A stretch of DNA of 64,000 nucleotides, from positions 182,185-246,184 of the forward strand of contig NZ_JAANIH010000002.1 in the NCBI RefSeq assembly GCF_014529705.1, read 5' to 3'. The position numbers and the translations under genes were made by a program. Numbering within the stretch: position 1 is the first letter of the stretch; every line of letters begins with the position of its first letter. This DNA comes from Bradyrhizobium campsiandrae. Lineage in GTDB: Bacteria; Pseudomonadota; Alphaproteobacteria; Rhizobiales; Xanthobacteraceae. Below, piece after piece: positions 45,530-54,292 of the stretch. Below the pieces are notes generated by a model. It was not told the origin of the DNA. It did not search any database and worked only from the letters and a program-made list of their open reading frames with translations.

Positions 45530-46024
45530 ATGACCAGTGCCGTCGTCCGCACGTTCGCCCTCGCCTCGCTGCTTTCGATCGCCCTCGCTTCACCCTCCGC
45601 CTTCGCGCAGTCCGGCAGCGCCGGCGGCTCGATCGGCAATGACGAGAAGTCGCTGTCGGGCTCGCGCTCGGATCGTTCGGCCGAGCCCGCCGCGCCTGCG
45701 CGCCGCAGCAAGCCGGCGGCAGAGGAGCGTTCATCGCCGCGGCGAAGTGGTGGCGGTGGTGGCGGCGGCGGCTTCGACGGCGCCTGGATCGTCACCAGCG
45801 TCGGCTGTGGCGGCTCGACGAGCGGCGCTGTCGTGGTCAGTTCGGGCCGGGTCATCGGCGAAGGCGTCACCGGAACGGTCAGCCCGAGCGGCTCGGTCAG
45901 TACGCAAGGCCAGGGCCAGGGTGTGACCTTCACCGGCGCGGGCAGGCTCTCCGGCCGCAGCGGTTCGGGCACCTGGCGGCGCTCCGACGGCTGCGGCGGA
46001 ACCTGGACCTCGGCCAAGCAATAA
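45530..46024 (+). CDS. Secreted Gly/Ser-rich protein with a small Cys-containing domain
   Basis: A 164-residue protein with a signal peptide (RTFALASLLSIALASPSAFA), a charged/Gly-rich linker and a mature domain: FDGAWIVTSVGCGGSTSGAV, VVSSGRVIGEGVTGTVSPSG, TGAGRLSGRSGSGTWRRSDG, CGGTW. Two Cys at matched ends of the domain probably pair. It follows the caspase-like gene by 25 bp, with the same orientation and export fate. Function unknown. Confidence 0.72.
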   Translation: MTSAVVRTFALASLLSIALASPSAFAQSGSAGGSIGNDEKSLSGSRSDRSAEPAAPARRSKPAAEERSSPRRSGGGGGGGGFDGAWIVTSVGCGGSTSGAVVVSSGRVIGEGVTGTVSPSGSVSTQGQGQGVTFTGAGRLSGRSGSGTWRRSDGCGGTWTSAKQ

Positions 46025-46177
46025 CGACCAGAAAGACAGCTGAATTGACGGCGGAACGAACGCCGCGCCGGCCCAATTCAGGCCACATCCTCTCCGGATT
46101 TGCGGCTCATTGCCACCCAAGTCTTTGATGACAAAGGGCAGGTAACGAGTTGCGTCATGCGTAATCGGGAGACCAGG

Positions 46178-47380
46178 ATGGGCAACCGCACCGCAAAATT
46201 CATATCCGCGCTGGTCGGCAGCATCATTGCCGGCGCACCCTTGGCCGCTGTTTCGCAGAACGCGCCGAGCCCCCCCAGCGCCGCAAGCACGACGAATGCC
46301 GCCAGCGATTGTCTCACCTCGCCGAAGGGCGCAGCCCCGCAGGGACAGCATTGGTTCTACCGGCTGGAGCGCGCGACCAAGCGGCAGTGCTGGTACCTGC
46401 GTGCCGAAGCCGCCAAGGACGGCAAGGCGACCACGCAAGCGGCGAGCAGCACGCCCGATTCACCGCCGCCGCAATCGGTGCAAAATGCGCGCGCCGAATA
46501 CATCGCGCCGCAGAGCACCGCCGCGCCAGCCGCAGCAACAGCCCCGACGCCCGCTCAACCCGCGCCCGCCGCAGGCGGTGAACCGGGGCAGCCTGCCGTC
46601 ACCACTCGCTGGCCGGATGCCGCAGCGGCAGCTCCTGCGCAGCAGCCGGCGGCCGAACCCGCAGCGGCGCAGCCGGACGCATCCCCTGCCCCGGTGGCGC
46701 TCGCCGCGGCCGACGTGCCGGCGGAGAAGCCGACCGGCTCGCTCCCGACATTGCTGCTCGTCATCGGCGGGGCGCTCGCGCTGGCTGGCCTGCTTGGCAG
46801 CGTGATCTACCGCTTCGCCGGCGGACGCGTGCGCGTGCAGACGGCCGATCGCCGCATCAACTGGGACAACGGGCAGGATCCCGACGACAGCCGCGCGCCG
46901 TGGCGCACCGAGCCCGTTCCGACGGCGCGCCTCGCCCGGCCGCTTCCGGTCGACTTCGATGCCATGCGTTCCGATGCCATGCGTTCGCAAGCCCGACAGA
47001 TCGACGCATTCAGCGACGCGAGCGGCCGGATCGCAGCGCAGGATCGTCCCGCGAAGGTCGCGGCCCCGCACATTGATGCGACCGAGATCGACTATTTCGA
47101 CGGCGAGTTCGAGATCGCGGCGGCAGCGCCTCAGCTCGCGGCCGAGCATATCCAGCACGAAGAGCCCGCCGTGCACGACGAGACTCCGCGGGCCGACAAT
47201 GCCGGCGATCACAATGCCGATGACGAAGACGCCGTGGACATCGACGTCATCACGGCGATGCTGGAACGGCTGGCGAGCGAAGGGCCGCGGCTGACGCAGC
47301 CAAGCTTCGAGCCTAGCCTTGAAGCTGACCTTGCAGCCCTCGCACGAAGCTCACGAGGCCGGTCCGCCGCTCGCGCTTGA
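46178..47380 (+). CDS. Membrane-anchored protein with periplasmic Cys motif and acidic cytosolic tail
   Basis: A 400-residue protein of unknown function. After a signal-like N-terminus (RTAKFISALVGSIIAGAPLA) come SDCLTSPKGAAPQGQHWFYR and LERATKRQCWYLRAE (a conserved-looking Cys/Trp domain, about 43-83), a long Ala/Pro-rich linker, one transmembrane helix (LPTLLLVIGGALALAGLLGS, about 216-235) and an acidic C-terminal half. ATG 46178 with GGGAG was preferred to 46157. Its last 68 bp overlap the 3' end of gmk on the other strand. Confidence 0.75.
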   Translation: MGNRTAKFISALVGSIIAGAPLAAVSQNAPSPPSAASTTNAASDCLTSPKGAAPQGQHWFYRLERATKRQCWYLRAEAAKDGKATTQAASSTPDSPPPQSVQNARAEYIAPQSTAAPAAATAPTPAQPAPAAGGEPGQPAVTTRWPDAAAAAPAQQPAAEPAAAQPDASPAPVALAAADVPAEKPTGSLPTLLLVIGGALALAGLLGSVIYRFAGGRVRVQTADRRINWDNGQDPDDSRAPWRTEPVPTARLARPLPVDFDAMRSDAMRSQARQIDAFSDASGRIAAQDRPAKVAAPHIDATEIDYFDGEFEIAAAAPQLAAEHIQHEEPAVHDETPRADNAGDHNADDEDAVDIDVITAMLERLASEGPRLTQPSFEPSLEADLAALARSSRGRSAARA

Positions 47381-47972
47381 GACGCTCGGCCTTCAGGATC
47401 GACTGCACCTCGGCAAAGGCGTCATCGACATTGTAGTTGATGACGATGTAGTCGTATTCGGCCCAGTGGCTCATCTCGTGGCTGGCGCGGCTCATGCGCT
47501 TGCGGATGACCTCGTCGGAATCCTGCGCGCGCGAATGCAGCCGCTTCTCCAGATCGGCCGCCGAGGGCGGCAGGATGAAAACGCTGACGACGTCGGCTCG
47601 CGCCTTCTCGCGGAGCTGCTGCGTGCCCTGCCAGTCGATGTCGAACAGCACATCCTGTCCGGCTGACAGCGCGGCCTCGACCGGCCCGCGCGGCGTGCCG
47701 TAGCTGTTGTCGAACACGGTGGCCCATTCCAGCAGCTCGCCCGCCTTCACCATCCCCTCGAACGTGGCCTTGTCGACAAACGAATAGTCCTTGCCGTTGA
47801 CCTCGCCCGGCCGCATCGCCCGCGTGGTCGCGGAAACCGACATTTTCAGGCCCGGCATGCGCTCGATCAGCATCCGCGACAGCGTCGTCTTGCCCGCCCC
47901 CGATGGCGAGGACAGCACGAACATCAACCCGCGCCGCTCGACACCGTCAGTTCCGTGACCGCCTGATGTCAT
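47313..47972 (-). CDS. gmk: Guanylate kinase
   Basis: A 219-residue GMP kinase: MFVLSSPSGAGKTTLSRMLI (P-loop), VSATTRAMRPGEVNGKDYSF, YGTPRGPVEAALSAGQDVLF, DIDWQGTQQLREKARADVVS and RMSRASHEMSHWAEYDYIVI are all family signatures. The last 22 codons (ERRTGLVSFVRGLQGQLQG region) overlap a gene on the plus strand. yicC lies 3 bp upstream in the same orientation, a common pairing. Confidence 0.95.
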   Translation of the reverse strand: MTSGGHGTDGVERRGLMFVLSSPSGAGKTTLSRMLIERMPGLKMSVSATTRAMRPGEVNGKDYSFVDKATFEGMVKAGELLEWATVFDNSYGTPRGPVEAALSAGQDVLFDIDWQGTQQLREKARADVVSVFILPPSAADLEKRLHSRAQDSDEVIRKRMSRASHEMSHWAEYDYIVINYNVDDAFAEVQSILKAERLKRERRTGLVSFVRGLQGQLQG

Positions 47973-47975
47973 CGA

Positions 47976-48863
47976 TCACTCCAGATTCTGGACCTGCTCG
48001 CGGAATTGCTCGACCACGTTCTTCATGGCGAGCCCGGTGTTGGTCAGCTCGATGTCGTTCGACTTCGAGCAGCAGGTGTTGACCTCGCGGTGAAACTCCT
48101 GCGCCAGGAAATCGAGCTTGCGGCCGATCGGGCCGCCCTTGCCGATCAGCTCGCGCGCCTGCGCGATGTGGGACGCGATGCGGTCAAGTTCCTCGCGGAT
48201 GTCGGCCTTGGTCGCGATCAGGATCGCTTCCTGCATCAGGCGGTCGGAATCGAAACGGTCGGACGTATCCAGCAGCGCGGCGATCTGCTCGGCGAGCTTG
48301 GCCTTGATCGCCTCGGGCTTGCGGCCCGGCGAGCTTTCCGCCTTCTTGGCGAGCTGCTCGATCTCATCGACCCGCTGGGTCAGAATCTGGCCGAGCGAGG
48401 TCCCCTCGCGCTTGCGCATCTCGACGAGATCGGCCAGCGCCTTGTCGAAGGCCTCCGCGGCGGCCGCACGCGCGGCCTTGTCCTCCTCCTCGTCCCCCTC
48501 GGGCTCGGCGACCTCGACCACGCCCTTGATGGCGAGCAGGCCGTCGATGCTCGGGGCGACCGCGTCGACCTTGCCGGAGATCATAGCGGCGGCCTTCAGC
48601 ACGGCGTTGAGCACGTCCTCGTTGACGCGGACGGAGGCGGCCGCATTGGCCCGCTTGACGTTGAGATTGGCGTAGATCGTGCCGCGCGAGAGCAATTCGC
48701 CCGCGCGCTTCTTGGCATGGGCCTCGAGCTCGTCGAACCCCTGCGGCAGCCGCACCCTGAGGTCGAAGCCCTTGGCGTTGACCGACTTCAATTCCCATTC
48801 GAACGTATACGGCCCGCTCGCGCCGTGGCATCTCGCAAAGCCGGTCATGGACGACAGCGCCAT
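47976..48863 (-). CDS. yicC: YicC-family endoribonuclease
   Basis: A 295-residue protein starting MALSSMTGFARCHGASGPYT, with WELKSVNAKGFDLRVRLPQG and the C-terminal DUF1732 part KLDFLAQEFHREVNTCCSKS, ending MKNVVEQFREQVQNLE. YicC proteins cleave RNA and modulate small-RNA decay. ATG 48863 was chosen from the conserved N-terminus. It lies directly upstream of gmk. Confidence 0.92.
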   Translation of the reverse strand: MALSSMTGFARCHGASGPYTFEWELKSVNAKGFDLRVRLPQGFDELEAHAKKRAGELLSRGTIYANLNVKRANAAASVRVNEDVLNAVLKAAAMISGKVDAVAPSIDGLLAIKGVVEVAEPEGDEEEDKAARAAAAEAFDKALADLVEMRKREGTSLGQILTQRVDEIEQLAKKAESSPGRKPEAIKAKLAEQIAALLDTSDRFDSDRLMQEAILIATKADIREELDRIASHIAQARELIGKGGPIGRKLDFLAQEFHREVNTCCSKSNDIELTNTGLAMKNVVEQFREQVQNLE

Positions 48864-49008
48864 CAGGTCAAATTCTCCGATAAACGTGGGATTCGCGAGG
48901 CCATTAGCCTGCACGAATCTTAAGACTATTTTGCAGGAAAGTGGAATCCGCAAAGTCCCGCATCAGGTCTGCGCGGGGACTGACGCCGGACTTGCCTGAC
49001 GATCTGGC

Positions 49009-50286
49009 CTAGCGCTGGATCACCGGCGGTGAGGGCTGCACGGCGCCCTGGCGGGCAGGCGCCGGGCTTGCCGGCCGCGCCGGCGGCTTCTTCTGCTGGC
49101 TCGGTTTGGGCGGCGTCGCCGCGGTCGGCGCCGCATCGCCGGCCGCCGCTGGCGCGGCGGCGGCCGGCGCCTGGGCGTCGTCGGCCGGCTCGACCGTGTC
49201 GTTCTGGATCTGCTTCTCCATCGCGCGGAGTTTCGCGACGTTCTTCTGATGCGCGTCGTAGGTCTCGGTGAAGGCATGCCCGCCCGAGCCGTCGGCGACG
49301 AAGAAGAGGTCGCGGGTGCGGGCCGGGTTGGCGGCGGCCTCCAGCGAGGCGCGGCCGGGATTGGCAATCGGACCCGGCGGCAGGCCCTCGATCACATAGG
49401 TATTGTAGGGCGAAGGCTGCGTGATCTCGCTGCGCTTGATCGGGCGTCCCAGCGTGCCCTTGCCGCCAACGAGACCGTAGATGATGGTCGGGTCGGACTG
49501 CAGCTTGATCTTCTGCTTCAGGCGATTGACGAACACCGCGGCGACGCGGCTGCGCTCGTCCGGCTTGCCGGTCTCTTTCTCGACGATCGAGGCCAGCGTC
49601 ACCAGCTGCTCCGGCGTCTTGACCGGCAGGTCCTGGCTGCGGCGCTCCCAGATCTCCGCGAGCACGCGCTTGTGCGCCTGCTGCATGCGCTGAATCACCT
49701 GGTCGCGCGGGGTCCCGCGCGGGAACTTGTAGGTCTCCGGCAGCAGCGTACCTTCACGCGGCAATTCGCGGACACTGCCGGTGAAGATGTCGTTGTCGGA
49801 CAGGCGCGCCACGATCTGCTCGGAGGTCAGCCCTTCCGGAATCGTGACGGCATGCTGCACCACCTTGCCCTCGACGATGGTGGCGATGACGTCGCGCAGG
49901 CTCGCGTTCTTCTGGAACGCATATTCACCGGGCTTGAGGTCCGAGCTCGCCTTCAGCGCGGCCACCGCGCCGATGAAGATCCACGGATTGACGTCGGTGA
50001 CACCTTCCCGGTTCAGCGTCTCGGCGATGTCGCGCTTGCCCGCGCGCTGGGGAATGTTGACGACCTTGTCTTCCTTCAGCGGTCCGGGCGACTCCAGCAC
50101 CTGCCGGCCGTAATAATAGGCGCCGCCCGCGCCGATCATGCCGATCAGGAGCAGGGTGATGATGGCGTTGCCGACCACGACGAAGGGGTTGCGCGCCCGC
50201 TCCGAACGCCTCGGCGGCGGCGGGACCTGCTCGGGCTCGAGCGCTGCCCGCGGACTCCGGGGCGAAATGGGCGGCCTTTCACTCAT
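49009..50286 (-). CDS. mltG: Endolytic murein transglycosylase MltG
   Basis: A 425-residue inner-membrane protein: a Pro-rich cytosolic N-terminus, one helix (NAIITLLLIGMIGAGGAYYY, about 39-58), and the YceG domain with the catalytic Glu in LASIVEKETGKPDERSRVAA (about 230-249), then KLQSDPTIIYGLVGG and IANPGRASLEAAANPARTRD. It cuts nascent glycan strands. The last 60 residues are an Ala/Pro-rich tail (KPSQQKKPPARPASPAPARQ) absent from E. coli MltG. Confidence 0.92.
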   Translation of the reverse strand: MSERPPISPRSPRAALEPEQVPPPPRRSERARNPFVVVGNAIITLLLIGMIGAGGAYYYGRQVLESPGPLKEDKVVNIPQRAGKRDIAETLNREGVTDVNPWIFIGAVAALKASSDLKPGEYAFQKNASLRDVIATIVEGKVVQHAVTIPEGLTSEQIVARLSDNDIFTGSVRELPREGTLLPETYKFPRGTPRDQVIQRMQQAHKRVLAEIWERRSQDLPVKTPEQLVTLASIVEKETGKPDERSRVAAVFVNRLKQKIKLQSDPTIIYGLVGGKGTLGRPIKRSEITQPSPYNTYVIEGLPPGPIANPGRASLEAAANPARTRDLFFVADGSGGHAFTETYDAHQKNVAKLRAMEKQIQNDTVEPADDAQAPAAAAPAAAGDAAPTAATPPKPSQQKKPPARPASPAPARQGAVQPSPPVIQR

Positions 50287-50411
50287 CGAAGCAACCTGAA
50301 TCCTGCCGGTTCAATCGCAGCCTGACAATCGCTTGCCGAGCCAAATGCACGCGCCCACAGACATGACTATCGCCGAATACGGCAAAACGGTGGATTCGTT
50401 TCAAACACAAA

Positions 50412-51677
50412 CTATTGGGCCAGACGCCGGACGATCACCGACGCATTGGTACCGCCGAAACCAAAAGAATTCGACAACGCGACGTTGACCTCGCGCTGCT
50501 TCGCCTTGTGCGGCACGAGATCGATCGCGGTCTCCACCGACGGGTTGTCCAGGTTGATGGTCGGCGGAACGATATTATCGCGAATCGCGAGGATCGCGAA
50601 GATCGCCTCGATCGCGCCGGCTGCACCGAGCAGATGGCCGGTCGAGGACTTGGTCGAGGACATCGCGACCTTGGACGCGGCATTGCCGAGCAGCCGCTCC
50701 ACCGCGCCGAGCTCGATCTCGTCGCCGAGCGGCGTCGAGGTGCCGTGCGCGTTGATGTAGTCGAGATCGGACGCGGTCAGGCCAGCGCGCTTGAGCGCCG
50801 CCGACATGCTGCGGAAACCGCCATCGCCATCGGGCGACGGCGACGTGATGTGATAGGCGTCCCCCGACAGACCGTAGCCGATCACCTCGGCATAGATCCG
50901 CACGCCGCGGCGCCGGGCGTGCTCGAGCTCTTCCAGCACCAGGACGCCTGCGCCCTCGCCCATCACGAAGCCGTCGCGGTCCTTGTCGTAGGGACGCGAG
51001 GCCTTCTCGGGCGTCTCGTTGAAGCCGGTCGACAGCGCGCGCGCAGCGTTGAAGCCCGCAATGCCGATGCGGCTGATCGGCGACTCGGCGCCGCCGGCAA
51101 CCATCACGTCGGCATCGCCGAGCGCGATCAGCCGGGCCGCATCGCCGACCGCATGGGCGCCGGTCGAACAGGCCGTGACCACCGAATGGTTCGGTCCCTT
51201 CAGCCCGTGCTTGATCGACACGTAGCCGGAGGCGAGATTGATCAGCCGGCCCGGAATGAAGAACGGCGATACCTTACGGGGTCCCCGCTCCTTCAGGAGG
51301 ATCGCGGTGTCGGCGATGCCGTTGAGGCCGCCGATGCCCGAGCCGATCATGGTGCCGGTCGCACATTTGTCCTCTTCGGTCGCGGGATGCCAATTGGCAT
51401 CGTCGAGCGCCTGGCCGGCCGCGGCCATGCCGAAGATGATGAAGTCGTCGACCTTGCGCTGGTCCTTCGGCTCCATCCACTTGTCCGGATTGAAGCTGTC
51501 GTTGCTGCCATCGCCGCGGACGACCGTGCAGGCGTATTTGGTCTGGAGATCGGAGACGTCGAAGCTCTCGATCCTGCGCGCACCGCTCTCGCCGTTGAGG
51601 ATGCGTTTCCAGGTCGGCTCGACGCCGCAGCCGAGCGGCGACACCATGCCGAGACCAGTGACGACAACCCGCCTCAT
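50412..51677 (-). CDS. fabF: Beta-ketoacyl-ACP synthase II
   Basis: A 421-residue condensing enzyme: MRRVVVTGLGMVSPLGCGVE, the catalytic Cys in SVVTACSTGAHAVGDAARLI (about Cys170), and His residues in YINAHGTSTPLGDEIELGAV and SSTKSSTGHLLGAAGAIEAI. It elongates acyl-ACP with malonyl-ACP, notably C16:1 to C18:1. It is downstream of acpP, with a hairpin between them that may set the ratio of the two products. Confidence 0.95.
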   Translation of the reverse strand: MRRVVVTGLGMVSPLGCGVEPTWKRILNGESGARRIESFDVSDLQTKYACTVVRGDGSNDSFNPDKWMEPKDQRKVDDFIIFGMAAAGQALDDANWHPATEEDKCATGTMIGSGIGGLNGIADTAILLKERGPRKVSPFFIPGRLINLASGYVSIKHGLKGPNHSVVTACSTGAHAVGDAARLIALGDADVMVAGGAESPISRIGIAGFNAARALSTGFNETPEKASRPYDKDRDGFVMGEGAGVLVLEELEHARRRGVRIYAEVIGYGLSGDAYHITSPSPDGDGGFRSMSAALKRAGLTASDLDYINAHGTSTPLGDEIELGAVERLLGNAASKVAMSSTKSSTGHLLGAAGAIEAIFAILAIRDNIVPPTINLDNPSVETAIDLVPHKAKQREVNVALSNSFGFGGTNASVIVRRLAQ

Positions 51678-51707
51678 ATCCGAAAACTCCGCATCGAAAG
51701 ATTCACG

Positions 51708-51757
51708 GCCAATAACAAGAAACCGGCTGACCGCCGTGAAGCGGCCCGTCCGGTTTC
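51708..51757 (-). terminator. Hairpin between acpP and fabF, possible partial terminator
   Basis: GAAACCGG (51719-51726) pairs with CCGGTTTC (51750-51757), with an inner CCGC/GCGG pairing. Read on the minus strand it is followed by TTGTTATT. It could end the abundant acpP transcript while letting some read into fabF. Confidence 0.45.
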
Positions 51758-51785
51758 AATGTTGTCCCCGCGAAAATGAAGAGCC

Positions 51786-52025
51786 TTAGCTCTTCGCGTT
51801 CTTCTCGAGAAACTTCGTGGCGTCGCCGACGGTAAGAATCGTCTCAGCGGCGTCATCAGGAATCTCGCACCCGAATTCTTCTTCGAACGCCATCACCAGC
51901 TCGACGGTGTCCAGACTGTCGGCGCCGAGGTCATCGATGAAGCTCGCTGCGTCGACAACCTTCTCGGGTTCAACACCAAGGTGTTCGACCACGATCTTCT
52001 TAACCCGCTCGCCAATGTCACTCAT
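51786..52025 (-). CDS. acpP: Acyl carrier protein
   Basis: A 79-residue acidic carrier: [40 protein letters not shown] with the phosphopantetheine Ser in DSLD (Ser38), and [17 protein letters not shown]. It shuttles acyl chains among Fab enzymes. It probably has its own promoter in the 311-bp gap upstream. Confidence 0.97.
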   Translation of the reverse strand: MSDIGERVKKIVVEHLGVEPEKVVDAASFIDDLGADSLDTVELVMAFEEEFGCEIPDDAAETILTVGDATKFLEKNAKS

Positions 52026-52336
52026 TGCATAACCTCGTGTTGTTCCCTGTAGACCCGACCCCCCGGGACGATACGAGCCGTCGTGGTCGTGTTACTTGCC
52101 TTTGCTTACGAACTTGATTTGGCCCCATCCAAACCGATCCAGGGCCCGGCGAACGACGGCCAAGGCTCCGCATCGCCAATATACAGGGTTTCAAAAACCT
52201 GCAATGGCGTTCTTTGCCCATCCGTTGATGGTCCGGTTATCATACTTCAACTGCCTTGACTACAAGCCTCATTTCGCTCCGGAAACGGCCGTTTGCCGCA
52301 TCCTGCCCCGCCATGTGGGCAGTGCGGAACGAGCTG
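52026..52336 (-). promoter_or_regulatory. 311-bp gene-free region carrying the acpP promoter and leader
   Basis: No gene is evident. Its size and position before the highly expressed acpP, and after fabG on the same strand, indicate the acpP promoter. The middle is richer in A/T than its surroundings (about 52200-52275). No operator was recognised. Confidence 0.45.
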
Positions 52337-53074
52337 TCAGATCATGGCCATGCCGCCGTTGACGTGGATGGTTTGGCCGGTGACGTAGGCCGCTTCGTTC
52401 GAACTCAGGTAGACTGCTGCGGCCGCGATGTCCTCGGGCGTGCCCAGGCGGGCGGCCGGAACCTTGGCCAGGATGGTCTCGCGCTGCTTGTCGTTGAGCG
52501 CATCGGTCATCGGCGTCTTGATGAAGCCCGGCGCGATGCAGTTCGCGGTGACGCCACGCTTGGCGTATTCGGCGCCGAGCGTCTTGATCATGCCGATCAG
52601 GCCGGCCTTCGACGCGGTGTAATTGCCCTGCCCGGGATTGCCGGTGACGCCGACGATCGAGGTGATCGCGATGATGCGGCCGAAGCGCTTGCGCATCATC
52701 AATTTGGTGGCGGCACGCGCCAGGCGGAAGGTCGCGGTCAGGTTGACGTTGATGACCTCGTCCCAATCCTCGTCGCGCAGCTGGACGAACAGATTGTCGC
52801 GCGTGATGCCGGCATTGGCGATGAGAATGTCGACCTGGCCCAGCGCGGCTTCCGCGGCCGGGACCAGCGCCTCGACCTCATCGGCCTTGGACAGATTGCA
52901 AGGCAGTACATGGGTGCGCTCGCCGAGCTTGCCGGCAAGCTCATCCAGCACGTCCTTGCGCGTCCCCGAGATCGCGACGGTGGCGCCCTGCGCGTGCAGC
53001 GCCTGCGCGATTGCGCCGCCGATACCACCGGTCGCGCCAGTGACGAGCGCCTTTCTGCCTGTCAGGTCGAACAT
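52337..53074 (-). CDS. fabG: 3-oxoacyl-ACP reductase
   Basis: A 245-residue short-chain dehydrogenase: MFDLTGRKALVTGATGGIGG, VDILIANAGITRDN (NAG), SIVGVTGNPGQGNYTASKAG (Ser, Tyr and Lys of the active site), and IAPGFIKTPMTDAL. It reduces beta-ketoacyl-ACP with NADPH. ATG 53074 has AGGAGG 10 nt upstream. It lies between fabD and acpP. Confidence 0.95.
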   Translation of the reverse strand: MFDLTGRKALVTGATGGIGGAIAQALHAQGATVAISGTRKDVLDELAGKLGERTHVLPCNLSKADEVEALVPAAEAALGQVDILIANAGITRDNLFVQLRDEDWDEVINVNLTATFRLARAATKLMMRKRFGRIIAITSIVGVTGNPGQGNYTASKAGLIGMIKTLGAEYAKRGVTANCIAPGFIKTPMTDALNDKQRETILAKVPAARLGTPEDIAAAAVYLSSNEAAYVTGQTIHVNGGMAMI

Positions 53075-53093
53075 CGATAGCAACTCCTCCTAA

Positions 53094-53138
53094 GCACGAC
53101 CCGGAAAAGCGTGCAGCGGTTTTCCGGAGAGATCGTGC
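53094..53138. repeat. Short palindromic repeat between fabG and fabD
   Basis: GCACGAC...GGAAAA at the left and TTTTCC...TCGTGC at the right give a 45-bp hairpin. Elements of this GGAAAA/TTTTCC type are scattered between rhizobial genes. It may affect the ratio of fabD to fabG transcripts. Confidence 0.7.
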
Positions 53139-53144
53139 GCAAAC

Positions 53145-54104
53145 TCAAGCCTGCTTCGCAGCGGCCAATGCATCCTTGGCGGCGGCAATATCGTTCGGAC
53201 CGCCAACCGCAACGCCGAGGGCACCGTCCGCGATGCGCTTGACGAGTCCCGTCAGCACCTTGCCCGCGCCGATCTCGAAGAAACGGGTGACGCCCTGCCC
53301 CGCCATATAGGCCACCGACTCGCGCCAGCGCACGGTGCCGGTCACCTGTTCGACCAGCCGGCGGCGAATCTCGTCGGGATCGGTGATGGCTGATGCCAGC
53401 ACGTTCGATACCAGCGGCGCAGCCGGCGCCTTGATCGTGACCTTGGACAACGCCTCGGCCATGGCGTCGGCCGCGGGCTGCATCAGCTGGCAGTGGAACG
53501 GCGCGGACACCGGCAGCAGCATCGCGCGCTTAGCACCCTTGGTCTTGGCGATCTCGACGGCGCGATCGACCGCCGCCTTGTCGCCGGAGACGACCACCTG
53601 CCCGCCACCATTGTCATTGGCGGCCTGGCAGACCTGGCCCTGCGCCGCCTCCTTGGCGACCTCCAGGGCCGCGTCGTAGTCGAGGCCGAGCAGTGCGGCC
53701 ATGGCGCCGGCACCGACGGGCACGGCTTTTTGCATTGCAAGACCGCGGGTGCGAAGCAGCCGCGCAGTGTCTGAGATGGTCAGGCTGCCGGCCGCAGCAA
53801 GCGCGGAATATTCGCCGAGCGAGTGACCGGCCACGAAGGCCGCATCCCGTCCGACGGAAAATCCCGCTTCGGCTTCCAGCACGCGCAGCGTGGCGACAGA
53901 TACCGCCATCAGGGCGGGCTGAGCGTTCTCGGTGAGCTGGAGGGTTTCGGCCGGACCATCCCAGATCGTGGCCGTCAGCTTCTGCCCAAGCGCGGCGTCG
54001 ACCTCGTCGAACACGGCACGCGCCACCGGAAAGGCGTCAGCAAGAGCCTTGCCCATACCGACTGCCTGGGAACCCTGCCCCGGAAATGTGAATGCTGCCG
54101 TCAT
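53145..54104 (-). CDS. fabD: Malonyl-CoA:ACP transacylase
   Basis: A 319-residue transferase loading malonyl groups on ACP: MTAAFTFPGQGSQAVGMGKA, the nucleophile Ser in FVAGHSLGEYSALAAAGSLT (about Ser100), Arg in RTRGLAMQKAV, and His in LPVSAPFHCQLMQPAADAM. First gene of the fabD-fabG-acpP-fabF series. Confidence 0.95.
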   Translation of the reverse strand: MTAAFTFPGQGSQAVGMGKALADAFPVARAVFDEVDAALGQKLTATIWDGPAETLQLTENAQPALMAVSVATLRVLEAEAGFSVGRDAAFVAGHSLGEYSALAAAGSLTISDTARLLRTRGLAMQKAVPVGAGAMAALLGLDYDAALEVAKEAAQGQVCQAANDNGGGQVVVSGDKAAVDRAVEIAKTKGAKRAMLLPVSAPFHCQLMQPAADAMAEALSKVTIKAPAAPLVSNVLASAITDPDEIRRRLVEQVTGTVRWRESVAYMAGQGVTRFFEIGAGKVLTGLVKRIADGALGVAVGGPNDIAAAKDALAAAKQA

Positions 54105-54292
54105 CGGCGCTCCCTGCTTGTCGGGCGTGATCCCTGTCGAGAACCGGCAGCCGATGACGCGCGGCCTTAGGCCGTGGTTCCTTGGGCCATGGTTCCGGAT
54201 CATGCACCAAAGGGGGCCGTAGACACTGTCCGGGGCTGGAATGTCAAGCCGAGATGGGAAGGTCGACCCGCATTCACCGGGGGATGCAGCCC

